Assembly (NCBI GenBank): GCA_963839535.1
Contig: CAWIVF010000003.1
Coordinates: 84,218 to 148,217, forward strand
Direction of reading: 5' to 3'
Length of the DNA: 64,000 bases
From: RHKX01 sp963839535
GTDB lineage: Bacteria > Actinomycetota > Thermoleophilia > Solirubrobacterales > 70-9
The notes beneath the pieces are model-generated. The model had not been told where the DNA came from and did no database searches. It was given only the letters and a program-made list of their open reading frames with translations. Within the stretch, counting starts at the first letter, position 1. The number at the start of each line of letters is the position of its first letter. The position numbers were made by a program, and so were the translations under genes. Below, piece after piece: positions 35,717 through 50,015 of this stretch.

Positions 35717-37757
35717 CTAAGCGTCGGCGGGCGCCGACAGCAGCTCTTCCCCCAGCAGCTCCCGCACGTTCACCCCGACATCGTCGATCTGCATCGCCGA
35801 GGTCCGGCTCGCCTCGCCGCCGGGCAGGCCGATCGGCGCCGCGAGCACGGCGTCGGGGATGCCGAACGCGTCGACGAGGTCGAAGGCGTAGGGGCGCAGC
35901 TCGCCGCAGAGGTCGTTGACCGTCTTGATCAGCGCCTTCGAGCGGGTCGACGAGATCCGGCCGTGCTCCTGGTACCAGGCCGCGCTCGCTCTCGATCGTC
36001 GACAGCGCGTAGAGGTCGCAGACGCGGTTGAGCAGGAGCTTGTGGTCGCCGTCCTCGCAGCGCTCGATCGCCTCGGTGAACGCCTCGAGGATCTCGCGGT
36101 CGACGTGGGCGCGGGCGGCCTCGAGCACGTGGTCCTGGGCGAGGTTGAACACCTCGAACGCGTCGATCCCCGCCTCGATCCCGCCGCGGATCCGCCGCGC
36201 GGCGGTCGAGATCACGTGCTCCTCGCGCCAGCGGAAGAGGCCGAGCTGGTACTCGCGGTCGCCGAGGTCCTCCTCGCTCTCGCGGCCGGGGATGAGGTCG
36301 TCGCTGAGGCGCTGGATGAGCTCCCGGATCGCGGTCCGCTCGACCGCCGTCTCCCAGACCTGGGCGGCGACGAACTGCGCGGTGCCGAGCTGGTCGAGCT
36401 CGCCGAAGCTCTGGCTGAAGCCGGTCAGCAGGCTCTTGGCGACGAGCTGCAGGAGGATCGTGTTGTCGCCCTCGAAGGTCGTGAAGACCTCGGTGTCGTT
36501 CTTGAGCTCGCCGAGCCGGTTCTCGCTCAGGTAGCCGAGGCCCCCGCACGCCTCGCGACAGGCCTGGATCGTGCTCGTCGCGTGCCAGGTCGCGATCGCC
36601 TTCAGGCCGGCGGCGCGCGTCTCGAGCTCGCGCCGCGCCTCCTCCTCGTCGAGGTCGCCGCCGAAGATGCGGTCGAGCTCGCGCAGGACGCTCTCCTGGG
36701 TGAAGTGCAGCGCGTAGGTCTTCGCGAGCGCCGGCAGCAGGCGCCGCTGATGCACGCGGTAGTCGAGCAGGAGGGTCTCCTCCTCCGAGTCGGGCTTGCC
36801 GAACTGGCGGCGGCGCAGCGCGTGACGGACCGCGATGGTCAGCGCCGACTTCGTTGCGCTGATCGAGGCGCCGCCGACGCTCACCCGTCCCTGGATCAGG
36901 GTCCCGAGCATCGTGAAGAAGCGGCGGTTCTCGTTCTCGATCTCACTCACGTACTCGCCCTCCGGCGTCACCTGCGCGTAGCGGTCGAGCAGGGCGTCGC
37001 GGTCGACCCGGATCGAGTCGAACCAGATCCGCCCGTTGTCGACCCCGTTGAGGCCGATCTTGGGGCCGTCGTCCTCGATCCGCACGCCGTCGACCAGGTT
37101 CCCGTCCTCGTCGCGCAGCGGGACGAGCAGCGCGTGGACCCCGCGGCTCTCGCCGCCGACGATGAGCTGCGCGAAGACCGCGGCCATGCGGCCGTCCCGG
37201 GCGGCGTTGCCGATGTAGTCCTTGCTGTCCTGCTCCTCCGGGGTGTCGACGACGAACTCGCCGGCCTCGGCGTCGTAGGTGGCGGTCGTCCGCACGTGCT
37301 GGACGTCGGAGCCGTGGCGGCTCTCGCTCATCGCGAAGCAGCCGGGCAGCTCGAGCGAGGTGATCTCCTGCAGGTAGCGCTCGTGGTGCTTGCGGGTGCC
37401 GAGGTGGAGGACGGCGCCGCCGAAGAGGCCGAACTGCACGCCGATCTTGACCAGCAGCGAGAGGTCGCTGTGGGCGAGGGTCTCGAAGCTCGCGACGGCG
37501 CCGCCGACCCGGTCGAGGCCGCCGAACTCCGACGGGAAGCCCATCGCGGTCCCGCCCGAGGATGCGAGCACGCGCATCCACTCCATCACCTGCGCCCGGT
37601 ACTCCTCGCCGGCGAGCGGCCAGTCCGTCTCGGTGAACTCGGGCCGCGAGATCACGCCGCGGATCATCTCCCTGATCTGCCGGTGCTCGCCGTCGAGGAA
37701 GCGGCGCAGCGCAACGGCGTCGACCCGCTCGGGATGACGCCGCTGGTCAGGACTCAT
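35717..37757 (-). CDS. Acyl-CoA dehydrogenase/oxidase (large form)
   Basis: About 680 residues, the size of an acyl-CoA oxidase. FAMSESRHGSDVQHVRTTA is the FAD-site segment, YIGNAARDGRMAAVFAQL follows, and GGLGYLSENRLGELKNDTEVFTTFEGDNTILLQLV is the C-terminal signature of acyl-CoA oxidases (given here in parts only). One extra G near 35977 (GAGCGC[G]GCC) shifts the frame close to the 3' end; the repaired tail ends LSAPADA. ATG 37757 or GTG 37766 can start. It follows the GCS2 gene by 78 nt and is unlikely to share its function. Confidence 0.85.
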
Positions 37758-37835
37758 CGCCGGCACCCGTTCATCAGGGGCCAGATTACCCCTCCCCGCC
37801 CGGCGGGAACCACGGCGCCGTCCCGCGGTCCGGCG

Positions 37836-38981
37836 CTACTCGGCGAAGCGATCGGAGAGGCGCTCGACCAGGCGCCCGAGCGAGGGCACCTGCTTGGCGG
37901 TCTCGAGCTGACGCCGCGCCGGCGGGTCCGCGAGGAGGTCCCTGACGGAGGCGAGCTCCTCCTCGCAGCCGAGGTCCTGGGCGTGCGAGCGCAGGACGGG
38001 GAGCAGGTCAGCGAGGATGTCGGGCACCGGGACGCGGCGCTCGAGCTCCGGATCGACCAGGCTGGCGTCGACCCCGTCCCGGGCCGCGATGAAGCGGTTC
38101 TCCGCGATCACCTCCTGGGCGCTGATCGCGATGTCGCTCGCGTAGCCCTCCTCGGCCTCGAGCCGGACGAGGCACTGGACCAGGGCCACGATCGCGGCGG
38201 TGTCGCTGCAGCGCGTCTGCGCGTCCATCACCCGGACCTCGACCGTGCCGAGGGCGGGCTGCGGCCGCACGTCCCACCAGAGGAAGGTCGGCTCCGGCAC
38301 CGCCTCGGTCCGGATCAGCAGGTCGACGGTCTCGGCGTAGACCTCGTAGCTGCCGAAGGCGCGCGGCACCCCGACGCGCGGGAAGGCCTGGAAGAGCGGC
38401 GTGCGCGCGGAGGCGAGGCCGGAGTCACGGCCCTGCCAGAAGGGCGAGTTGCCGGACAGCGCCAGCAGCAGCGGCAGGTGGACCCGCATCCTGTCGTTGA
38501 CGCGGATCGCGGTGTCCTCGTCCGGGATCCCGACGTGGACGTGAAGGGCGAACGTCGGCTCGCGGCGCGCCAGCTCCCGCATCGACCCGTAGACGAACTG
38601 GTAGCGCTCGCCGGCCGAGATGGCGATCTCCTGCCAGATCGCGAATGGGTGCGTGCCGGAGACGGCGGCCCGGAGGCCGAGCGTCTCCAGGGTCCGCTGC
38701 AGCTCGGCCCTCAAGGCGCACAGCTCGCCGACGGCGTCGCCGACGGTGCGGGAGACCCCCGTCTGGATCTCGAAGGCGGACCCGTGCGTCTCGGCGGTGA
38801 CCTGATCCCGAGCGCCGTGCGGGAGCCGCGGGAGCAGGTCCTCGATGCGGTGCGCGAGCGCCCAGGTGCGCGGGTCGAGGAGCATCGCCTCCTCCTCCAC
38901 CCCGAGCGTGTAGGGACCGACGCTGTGACCCCCGGCCCACTTCGACCACGCCGGGCTCACCTGTTCGCCCGCGGCGCTCAC
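37836..38981 (-). CDS. Glutamate-cysteine ligase-like protein (GCS2, YbdK family)
   Basis: A 381-aa carboxylate-amine ligase. TLGVEEEAMLLDP is the N-terminal metal/ATP motif of the family, SGTHPFAIWQEI and ALHVHVGIPDEDTAIRV are further conserved blocks, and FLWWDVRPQPALGTVEVRVMD carries the Arg/Glu substrate region. YbdK has weak gamma-glutamylcysteine synthetase activity, but most actinobacterial members have unknown amino acceptors. It overlaps the amidotransferase gene by 4 nt (start 38981, stop 38978) and so is part of a coupled set with the ATP-grasp gene. Confidence 0.9.
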   Translation of the reverse strand: MSAAGEQVSPAWSKWAGGHSVGPYTLGVEEEAMLLDPRTWALAHRIEDLLPRLPHGARDQVTAETHGSAFEIQTGVSRTVGDAVGELCALRAELQRTLETLGLRAAVSGTHPFAIWQEIAISAGERYQFVYGSMRELARREPTFALHVHVGIPDEDTAIRVNDRMRVHLPLLLALSGNSPFWQGRDSGLASARTPLFQAFPRVGVPRAFGSYEVYAETVDLLIRTEAVPEPTFLWWDVRPQPALGTVEVRVMDAQTRCSDTAAIVALVQCLVRLEAEEGYASDIAISAQEVIAENRFIAARDGVDASLVDPELERRVPVPDILADLLPVLRSHAQDLGCEEELASVRDLLADPPARRQLETAKQVPSLGRLVERLSDRFAE

Positions 38982-39778
38982 CCAGTCCCGCTACCCGCCA
39001 TCGGCGCCGTCGAACGCGACGACGCCTGCACGAAGGAGCGGAACAGCTGCGCCTCCTGGGGCCGGTCGACCATCAGCTCCGCGTGCCACTGGACGCCGAT
39101 CAGGAAGTCGCGATCCGGATCCTCGATCCCCTCGATCGTCCCGTCGTCGGCCCACGCGGTCGCGACCAGGCCGCGGCCGAGGCGATCGATCGCCTGGTGG
39201 TGGAAGGAGTTGACCTCGAGATCGGTGGCGGCGACGGTGGACGCAAGCTGGGACCGCGGCTCGATCCGGACCCCGTGGGAGGGCTGGTTGCCGGGGTTGC
39301 TCTGACGGTGCTCGATCGGCTCCTTGCCCTCGAAGCGATCGGGGAGGTGCTGCTCCAGCGTCCCGCCGCGGACGATGTCGAGCGCCTGCATGCCGCGGCA
39401 GATCGCCAGGATCGGGAACCCGCGCTGGTCGGCGGCGCTGGCGATCGCCAGCTCGAAGTGGTCGAGGTCGGGCTCGACCGGACCGAGGTGCTCGTTCGGC
39501 TTGGCCCCGTAGGCGCTCGGGTCGAGGTCCGGGCCGCCCGACAGGCAGAGCCCGGAGAGCCGGTCGAGCAGGGGCTCGATCGCCTCGATGTGGAGGGGCG
39601 GGATCACGACCGGCAGCCCGCCGGCGGCCTCGATCGCGCGCAGGTAGGTCAGGCCGAGGGCCATCTCGTGCCGCGGCGGCTCGCCCTCCGGGGTCGGCTG
39701 GACCGTCTCGGCCCGGCGCACCTCGGAGGTCGTCACGCCGATCAGCGGCCTGGCGTCCGCCACACCTCTCGAGCTCAC
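38978..39778 (-). CDS. Class I glutamine amidotransferase/peptidase C26 (PuuD-like)
   Basis: About 266 residues. The nucleophile Cys lies in ILAICRGMQALDIVRGG, and His and Glu complete the triad in SFHHQAIDRL and GVQWHAEL. LCLSGGPDLDPSAYG is the oxyanion region. PuuD-type enzymes hydrolyse gamma-glutamyl bonds such as gamma-glutamyl-GABA. GTG 39778 overlaps the ATP-grasp stop (GTGA); GTG 39763 is a second option. Its place between two ligase-type genes suggests it trims, edits or degrades a gamma-linked product. Confidence 0.9.
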   Translation of the reverse strand: MSSRGVADARPLIGVTTSEVRRAETVQPTPEGEPPRHEMALGLTYLRAIEAAGGLPVVIPPLHIEAIEPLLDRLSGLCLSGGPDLDPSAYGAKPNEHLGPVEPDLDHFELAIASAADQRGFPILAICRGMQALDIVRGGTLEQHLPDRFEGKEPIEHRQSNPGNQPSHGVRIEPRSQLASTVAATDLEVNSFHHQAIDRLGRGLVATAWADDGTIEGIEDPDRDFLIGVQWHAELMVDRPQEAQLFRSFVQASSRSTAPMAGSGTG

Positions 39779-41196
39779 AGGATCCACGTGTCCTTCGCAC
39801 CTCCTCCGCGCCCGCTGTTGACGACCATCTCTCCTTCGGCTCGAGCGAAGCGCGTGAGCCCACCGGGCACAACGAAGGTCTCGTGCGCGCTCGACAACAC
39901 GAACGGTCGCAGGTCGACATGTCGGCCCCCAAGCGCGCCTCCGCACACGGTCGGGTGCAGGGACAGGGCCACCGGCTCCTGGGCGACGAAGCGGTGGGGC
40001 TCGCGGCGGACCATCGCGGTCGCCGCCTCGAGCTGCTCAGGCGAGGCGAGCGGCCCGACCAGCACTCCCTGGCCGCCGAACTCGGAGCGCGGCTTGACGA
40101 CCAGCTCGGGGAGTCGCGGCAGGGCGGCCTCGCGCTGCTCGGCGTCGCCGAGGTCATAGCCCGGGACGGAGGGCAGCAGGAGCGGCTCCCCCAGGTAGAA
40201 GTCGACCAGCCGGTCGACGTAGGTGTGGACGGCCTTGTCGTCGGCCACCCCGCTGCCGGGTGAGTTCACGCATCCGACCGTCCCCGCCCGCAGCGGCTCG
40301 ATCAGCAGCTCGCCGAGCGCGGTCGGGGAGCCGTCGGCCGCCGTCAGGCGCTCGTCGTCGAGGCGCCGGTAGATCACGTCGACCCGGCGCGTGCCGCGGT
40401 CGCCGCAGACGACGATCCGATCGCCGTCGCGCCGCAGGTCGGCGCGGGTCGCGAGCCGCATCGGAATCCGCCGCGAGAGCTCCCGATGCTCGTACCAGGC
40501 GCTCGAGGCGGGGCCGTCGGAGAGCAGGACGACGCAGGGGTCCTCCACCCCGGCGGGGGCGGCCCCGCGAATCGTCGCTGCCAGCCGGTCGAGGACGCCG
40601 TCGAGGCCGCGCGGCCGCAGCCCGGCCGCGGCGAGGAGGGGCGCGAGCGTCTCGCGGGCGGCAAGCAGGTAGGTGAGGCCGGAGGGGGCGCGCAGGTTGT
40701 CCTCGAGGACCGCGAAGCCGCCGTCGCCGCGGCGGACGAGGTCGGGGCCCGCGACGTGCGCCCGCACGGGCAGCGACTCGCCGGCTCCCGCCATCGCCGG
40801 CTCGTACCACTCGGCCTCCTCGATCACGCGCTCCGGCAGGACGCCCGCGGCGACCGCGCGGCGTTCGCCGTAGACGTCGGCGAGGAAGGCGTTGAGCGCG
40901 CGGGCGCGCTGGATCAGGCCGAGCTCGAGGCCGTCCCACTCGCCGGCGCCGATGATCCGCGGCACCGGATCGACGTCGAAGACATGCGGATCCGCGCCCC
41001 CGAATTCGACGCCCCGCTCGGCCAGGGCGAGGCCGCAGCGGCGGGCGGCCTCGGCGAGCGCGTTCGCCCCGAAGGCGGCGAACAGCTCCTCGTAACCGGC
41101 GCGCGGCGACCCATCGGGCCGGAAGCCCTCGTCATAGGCCCCGGCGACGAACTCGCCGGGCCGTTCTCCAAGCGGCTCCATCACTGTCGTATCCAT
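39775..41196 (-). CDS. Circularly permuted ATP-grasp peptide ligase-like protein
   Basis: A 473-aa protein of the type-2 circularly permuted ATP-grasp family (COG2308). Conserved blocks include FGANALAEAARR, FDVDPVPRIIGAGEW, LEDNLRAPSGLTYLL, VDVIYRRLDDE, CVNSPGSGVADDKAV, ELVVKPRSEFGGQGV and DLRPFVLSS. These enzymes join a carboxylate to an amine using ATP. The acyl and amine substrates are unknown. TACGGT (41208-41203) ends 6 nt before ATG 41196, so the mRNA is probably leaderless. First gene of the three-gene amide-ligase cluster. Confidence 0.9.
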   Translation of the reverse strand: MDTTVMEPLGERPGEFVAGAYDEGFRPDGSPRAGYEELFAAFGANALAEAARRCGLALAERGVEFGGADPHVFDVDPVPRIIGAGEWDGLELGLIQRARALNAFLADVYGERRAVAAGVLPERVIEEAEWYEPAMAGAGESLPVRAHVAGPDLVRRGDGGFAVLEDNLRAPSGLTYLLAARETLAPLLAAAGLRPRGLDGVLDRLAATIRGAAPAGVEDPCVVLLSDGPASSAWYEHRELSRRIPMRLATRADLRRDGDRIVVCGDRGTRRVDVIYRRLDDERLTAADGSPTALGELLIEPLRAGTVGCVNSPGSGVADDKAVHTYVDRLVDFYLGEPLLLPSVPGYDLGDAEQREAALPRLPELVVKPRSEFGGQGVLVGPLASPEQLEAATAMVRREPHRFVAQEPVALSLHPTVCGGALGGRHVDLRPFVLSSAHETFVVPGGLTRFARAEGEMVVNSGRGGGAKDTWIL

Positions 41197-41202
41197 CGCT
41201 TC

Positions 41203-41208
41203 ACCGTA
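41203..41208 (-). promoter_or_regulatory. Probable -10 element of the ATP-grasp cluster
   Basis: TACGGT on the minus strand ends 6 nt before ATG 41196; GAAGCG between them is not a ribosome-binding site at a usable distance. Confidence 0.45.
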
Positions 41209-41400
41209 GGCCCAGGGTGCCGGAACCCGTTTGTCCCGGCGGCTAAACCTCCATCGGCGATTTTCGACGGAGCGTTACGTCTTGCCCTACGATTTCGGTT
41301 TCCGTTGAGCGCCGATCCGCCCGCCCGACAGGTGCCGGCGGTGTGGCCAACCCACTCGCGGGCGGTCGCGCCGAACCCCGCCCGGACCCCTCCTCTCATA

Positions 41401-46005
<4,605 letters not shown>

Positions 46006-46018
46006 CGAGGTCCGAGCC

Positions 46019-47440
46019 ATGGCCAACCAGCGCGGATTCCTCGAGGTTCATCGCGTGCCCGCTCCCGAGCGGGACGCGGCCGAGCGCGTGCACGACTACG
46101 GCGAGATCTACGAGACGCTCCCGGAGGACGAGCTCCGGCTCCAGGCCTCCCGCTGCATGGACTGCGGCATCCCCTTCTGCAACAGCGCCTGCCCGCTCGG
46201 CAACCTGATCCCGGACTGGAACGACCAGGCGCGGGTCGGCGAGTGGAAGGACGGGATCGACCAGCTCCACGCGACGAACAACTTCCCCGAGTTCACCGGC
46301 CTGATCTGCCCGGCGCCGTGCGAGTCGGCGTGCGTGCTCGACATCGACGACGACCCGGTGATGATCAAGCAGATCGAGTACTGGACGATCGACAACGCCT
46401 TCAACGAGGGCTGGGTCGTCCCCCGCCCCCCGGCCATCCGCACCGGCAAGAAGGTCGCGGTCGTCGGCTCCGGCCCCGCCGGCCTGGCGGCGGCCGACGA
46501 GCTCAACAAGGTCGGCCACAAGGTCACCGTCTTCGAGAAGGACGAGGCGGTCGGCGGGCTGCTCCGCTTCGGCGTGCCCGACGCCAAGCTCGAGAAGTGG
46601 ATCATCGACCGGCGCGTGAGCATCCTCGAGCAGGAGGGCATCGAGTTCGTCTGCGACGTCGAGGTCGGGACCGACATCACCGCCGAGCAGCTGCGCGGTG
46701 AGTTCGACGCGGCCGTGATCGCGATCGGCTCGCGGGTCGAGCGCGACCTCGAGATCCCCGGCCGCGAGCTCGACGGCGTGCACTTCGCGATGGACTACCT
46801 CTACCAGCGCAACCGCTGGGTCGCCGCCTCCCAGGGCCGCCCGGCGCGGGAGCCGGAGCGCGAGATCAGCGCCGCCGGCAAGCGCGTCGTCGTGATCGGC
46901 GGCGGCGACACCGGGATGGACTGCGTCTCCAACGCGCTGCGCGAGGGAGCCGAGGACGTGCTCCTGCTCGACGTCTACCCCGAGGTCCCGAAGGACGGCC
47001 GCTACCCGACCACCCCGTGGCCGCTGCAGCCGCGGCGGCTGATCACCACCTACGCGCTCGAGGAGGGCGGCGACCGCCTGTTCGGCCGCGAGGTGATGGG
47101 GCTCGAGGGCGAGGACGGCGTCGTCAAGCGCGTCCGGGCCCGTCAGGTCACCGGCGACTCCTCGCGGACCCTCGTCGCCGTCGAGGGCAGCGAGTACGAG
47201 ATCGACGCCGACCTCGTCCTGATCGCGGTGGGCTTCACCCATCCCGTCCAGGAGGGCCTGCTCGAGGGCCTCGAGGTCGACCTCGACTCCCGCGGCAACG
47301 TCAAGGCGGGAGCGTTCGCGACCTCCGTCGACCGCGTCTACGCCGCCGGCGACGCCCGGGTCGGCGCCAGCCTCGTCGTCACCGCGATCGCCGAGGGCCG
47401 CAAGTGCGCCCGGGTGGTCGAGGCGGCGCTGCGCAGCTAG
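46019..47440 (+). CDS. gltD: Glutamate synthase small subunit
   Basis: A 473-aa NADPH-dependent beta subunit that feeds electrons to GltB. The N-terminus has the two 4Fe-4S cysteine sets (CMDCGIPFCNSACPLGN and CPAPCESACVLDI), followed by the FAD-binding GSGPAGLAAADEL and the NADPH-binding GGGDTGMDCVSN. The C-terminal YAAGDARVGASLV closes the FAD domain. ATG 46019 follows the gltB stop with 13 nt between, so the two form one operon. Intact, with no frameshift. Confidence 0.95.
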   Translation: MANQRGFLEVHRVPAPERDAAERVHDYGEIYETLPEDELRLQASRCMDCGIPFCNSACPLGNLIPDWNDQARVGEWKDGIDQLHATNNFPEFTGLICPAPCESACVLDIDDDPVMIKQIEYWTIDNAFNEGWVVPRPPAIRTGKKVAVVGSGPAGLAAADELNKVGHKVTVFEKDEAVGGLLRFGVPDAKLEKWIIDRRVSILEQEGIEFVCDVEVGTDITAEQLRGEFDAAVIAIGSRVERDLEIPGRELDGVHFAMDYLYQRNRWVAASQGRPAREPEREISAAGKRVVVIGGGDTGMDCVSNALREGAEDVLLLDVYPEVPKDGRYPTTPWPLQPRRLITTYALEEGGDRLFGREVMGLEGEDGVVKRVRARQVTGDSSRTLVAVEGSEYEIDADLVLIAVGFTHPVQEGLLEGLEVDLDSRGNVKAGAFATSVDRVYAAGDARVGASLVVTAIAEGRKCARVVEAALRS

Positions 47441-47474
47441 GGCCGCGCGGCGGCCGACGCCCCGGGGGGCCTAT

Positions 47475-48127
47475 CTACCGAGTCCCGCTCACCGACCCCG
47501 ACGCGAGGGTTTGCGTCAGGTACTCCTTGACGCGCGACGCGTGTGGCCCAAGATCCGCGTCCAGGTCCTCCATCGAGACCCGCTTCCGCCCTCCACGCTG
47601 GCGCAACTGCATGGTCGCCGCACCCTGGAAGCCGGCCTTCTCAACTGCTCGCCGCGAGGGAGCATTCGAGACGCCCACCTTGGTGATCAGGACTTCGCCT
47701 CCCCGGTTCTTCAGCTCTGCGGGCAATCGCCGTCCAAGCACTCCCTGCGATGCCGCGCCCCCGATGAGTGGCCGCCGTGAACGAGTCCTCCAGCGAGTTG
47801 ACCGCCACGGGCAACTCGAGCACGCGGCCGCGCGCAGCTCGAACGGGGGTGGCCCGGGGATAGATCCAGCAGGCGAAGACGATCTCCCTCTCCTCGAGAA
47901 CGAGCCAAAGTTGCGCTCCGTTCTCGTCACGCCGTCGCCTCGCTTCAGTGGGTGAGGTTCCAGTCACGGCGCCGACCAGCTCGAAGTCGGCGTCATCCGC
48001 CAATCGAAGTTCGAGTTCCTCCGCGAGCGCCTTGTGGCCGCTGAATCTCATCGAGGTCGAGCAGGTACCAGACGTGCCGCTCGTCCAGGTAAGCGAACTC
48101 TCGAGCCCGGGTGGTGAACTCATCCAT
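47475..48127 (-). CDS. GNAT-like acetyltransferase
   Basis: About 216 residues. Motif A of the GNAT fold is seen in TAATHRGRGIAGSAWTAIARRA, and KVGVSNAPSRRAVEKAGFQ is the usual C-terminal GNAT block. The middle (LWLVLEEREIVFACWIYPRATP) gives the central strands. Two extra bases break it: near 48050 (GATGA[G]ATTC) and near 47723 (GAA[G]AAC). ATG 48127 follows AGGGA at 4-nt spacing. Base composition is lower in GC than its neighbours. Substrate unknown. Confidence 0.65.
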
Positions 48128-48253
48128 GAGTTCCCTGGCACCGCGCTGGCGAAGTGCTTCGGTTAGGCGCTCAGGCAGCGGCGTCGGTATCGGAGGAGGG
48201 TATAGAGATGCTGCGCAGACGATGTCGGACCTGCTTGCCTACTCAACGTGCCT
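48128..48253. other. Intergenic stretch
   Basis: Lower GC than the surroundings. The minus-strand frame of the GNAT gene stays open upstream of ATG 48127 without another ATG/GTG start. I see no further gene or clear hairpin. Confidence 0.3.
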
Positions 48254-49112
48254 CTAGCCCACGACCTTGAACTTGTCCCTGGCCGGCGTCGGGTCGGTGT
48301 TGCCCGAGGGGCTCGTCGCTCGAACCTGGAAGCGGTACCTGCCGGGATCGAGGCGCTTGTACTTCCGCGGCGAGGTGCACGACCTGAATTGCTTCGACTT
48401 CGCCGGGAGCCCGTCGCCCTTGAGCCTGCACTTGAAGGTCGAGCCGGCCTCGGTCGCGACGAAGCCGAACCTGGCCCTCGAGCTGTTGAGCCTGCTCGCA
48501 GGTCGCTTGGTGATCCGCGTCCCCGGCACGGTCTCCTGGCTGTCGTCGCCGAAGCCATCTTCGTCGAGGTCCGACTCCAGGACGACCGCAAGGTCCTGCT
48601 GGTACATCGCACCGGAGAAGGTGGCGAGTTGGCTGCTGCCGACCGCAGGGTCACCGCTGACCGACCGGAGCTCGATAGTCGGCATCCGACCTCGCGCAGC
48701 CCACGGCTCCGGCGTTCTCGAAGTAGATCCCGGGAAGGTCGCCGGCCAGAACCGGAACGCGGGTCGCGAAGGTGTTGAGCTGGTCGGGGACCGTCGCCTC
48801 CTCCGTGCTCTCACCGATGACGTCGAACATGTTGCTGCCCGTCGGTCTGAAGATCTTCAGCTTGGCCATGCCGGGATCGGATGCAAGCGGGCCCGACTGG
48901 TAGCGCCAGGCGGTGATCACCCCGTCATGCGGCATCGCGTAGGAGTTCGTCGACGGGGAGGCGTACTGGAACCAGGTGTTGGCCCCGCCGCAGTCGATGG
49001 TCGGCGTGAACGTCTCGCCGACCTCCGTCGTCGTGGCGCCCGCCGGGCATGCGACGAGGGCGGAGACAAGCGCCGTCAGCGCGGCCGTACCCCTGATCGA
49101 TCTCCGCCTCAT
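48254..49112 (-). CDS. Secreted protein with Ca2+-binding-type motif
   Basis: About 286 residues with a signal peptide (AALTALVSALVACPAGA). The first half is beta-rich (FTPTIDCGGANTWFQYAS, GVITAWRYQSG). SDLDEDGFGDDSQE is a DxDxDGxGDxxQ calcium-binding-type repeat commonly seen between domains of exported proteins of this bacterial group. The C-terminal domain has paired Cys and ends RYRFQVRATSPSGN...KFKVVG, resembling a surface beta-sandwich. One extra base near 48678 (GTC[G]GTC) breaks the frame. Function unknown. Confidence 0.65.
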
Positions 49113-49199
49113 CCGTTGCGAGGTCAAGATATCCGCCCCCCAGGTCGCCACCCCGGGCTCCATTACCCCGAGGTAATCGACGCGCCTACATCGGGGAGC

Positions 49200-49205
49200 T
49201 AGGGT
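49200..49205 (+). promoter_or_regulatory. Probable -10 element, leaderless start
   Basis: TAGGGT ends 9 nt before ATG 49215. Confidence 0.4.
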
Positions 49206-49214
49206 CGCGGCGGA

Positions 49215-50015
49215 ATGGAAGCTGCCCGAACAGAGAGCGCCGGGGCACTCCTTCGGGAGTGGCGGTCGCGACGCCGGCTCACCCAACTCGACCTGGCGCT
49301 CGAGGCCGGGATCTCGGCGCGTCACCTGAGCTTCGTCGAGACGGGGCGCTCGAAGCCGGGCCGCGAGATGCTCCTCGCGGTGGCCGAGCAGCTCGGGATC
49401 CCCTTCCGGGAGCGCAACCAGCTGCTGCTCGCCGCCGGCCACGCTCCCGCCTATCCCGAGCGATCGATCGCGGATCCGGAGCTCGAGCCCGTGCGGGAGG
49501 CGCTCGACCGGGTTCTCGCCTCCCATGAGCCCTACCCGGCGGTCGCCTTCGATCGCTCCTGGAACGTCGTCGCCGTCAATGCCCCGATGGCGGCGGTGGC
49601 GGCGCGCGTCGACATCGACCCCGAGTTGCTCGAGCCACCGGTCAACCTCCTGCGGGCCGGGCTCCATCCGCGGGGCTTCGCTCCGCTGATCATCAACCTG
49701 GCCCACTGGCGGGACCACTTCCTCAAGCGGCTGGACCACCAGTTCGCGATCAGTGGTGACGAGGAACTGCGCTCGCTGCGAGACGAGGTGGCCGCCTACC
49801 CGATTCCCGAGCAGGAGGCGACTCGTGGTGACGAGGGCAGCGAGATGCTCGGCCAGGTGCGGCTGCGTGCGCCCGGCGGCGGCGAGCTGTCGTTCTTCGG
49901 AATGTTCGCGACCTTCGACACGCCATTCGAGGTGACCTCGTCGGAACTCGCGATCGAGTTGCTTTTCCCCGCCGACCGAGCGACCGCCGAGGCGCTCGCG
50001 AAAGGAGCACCATGA
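49215..50015 (+). CDS. XRE-family regulator with MmyB-like ligand domain
   Basis: A 266-aa protein. Residues about 10-65 form an XRE helix-turn-helix (LREWRSRRRLTQLDLALEAG, SARHLSFVETGRSKPGREML). The remainder is an MmyB-like domain with FDRSWNVVAVNAPM and a strand-rich core that in related regulators binds fatty acids or similar ligands. Acts as a DNA-binding repressor or activator; its targets may be the overlapping gene, whose ATG lies within its stop (ATGA, 50012-50015). Confidence 0.88.
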   Translation: MEAARTESAGALLREWRSRRRLTQLDLALEAGISARHLSFVETGRSKPGREMLLAVAEQLGIPFRERNQLLLAAGHAPAYPERSIADPELEPVREALDRVLASHEPYPAVAFDRSWNVVAVNAPMAAVAARVDIDPELLEPPVNLLRAGLHPRGFAPLIINLAHWRDHFLKRLDHQFAISGDEELRSLRDEVAAYPIPEQEATRGDEGSEMLGQVRLRAPGGGELSFFGMFATFDTPFEVTSSELAIELLFPADRATAEALAKGAP

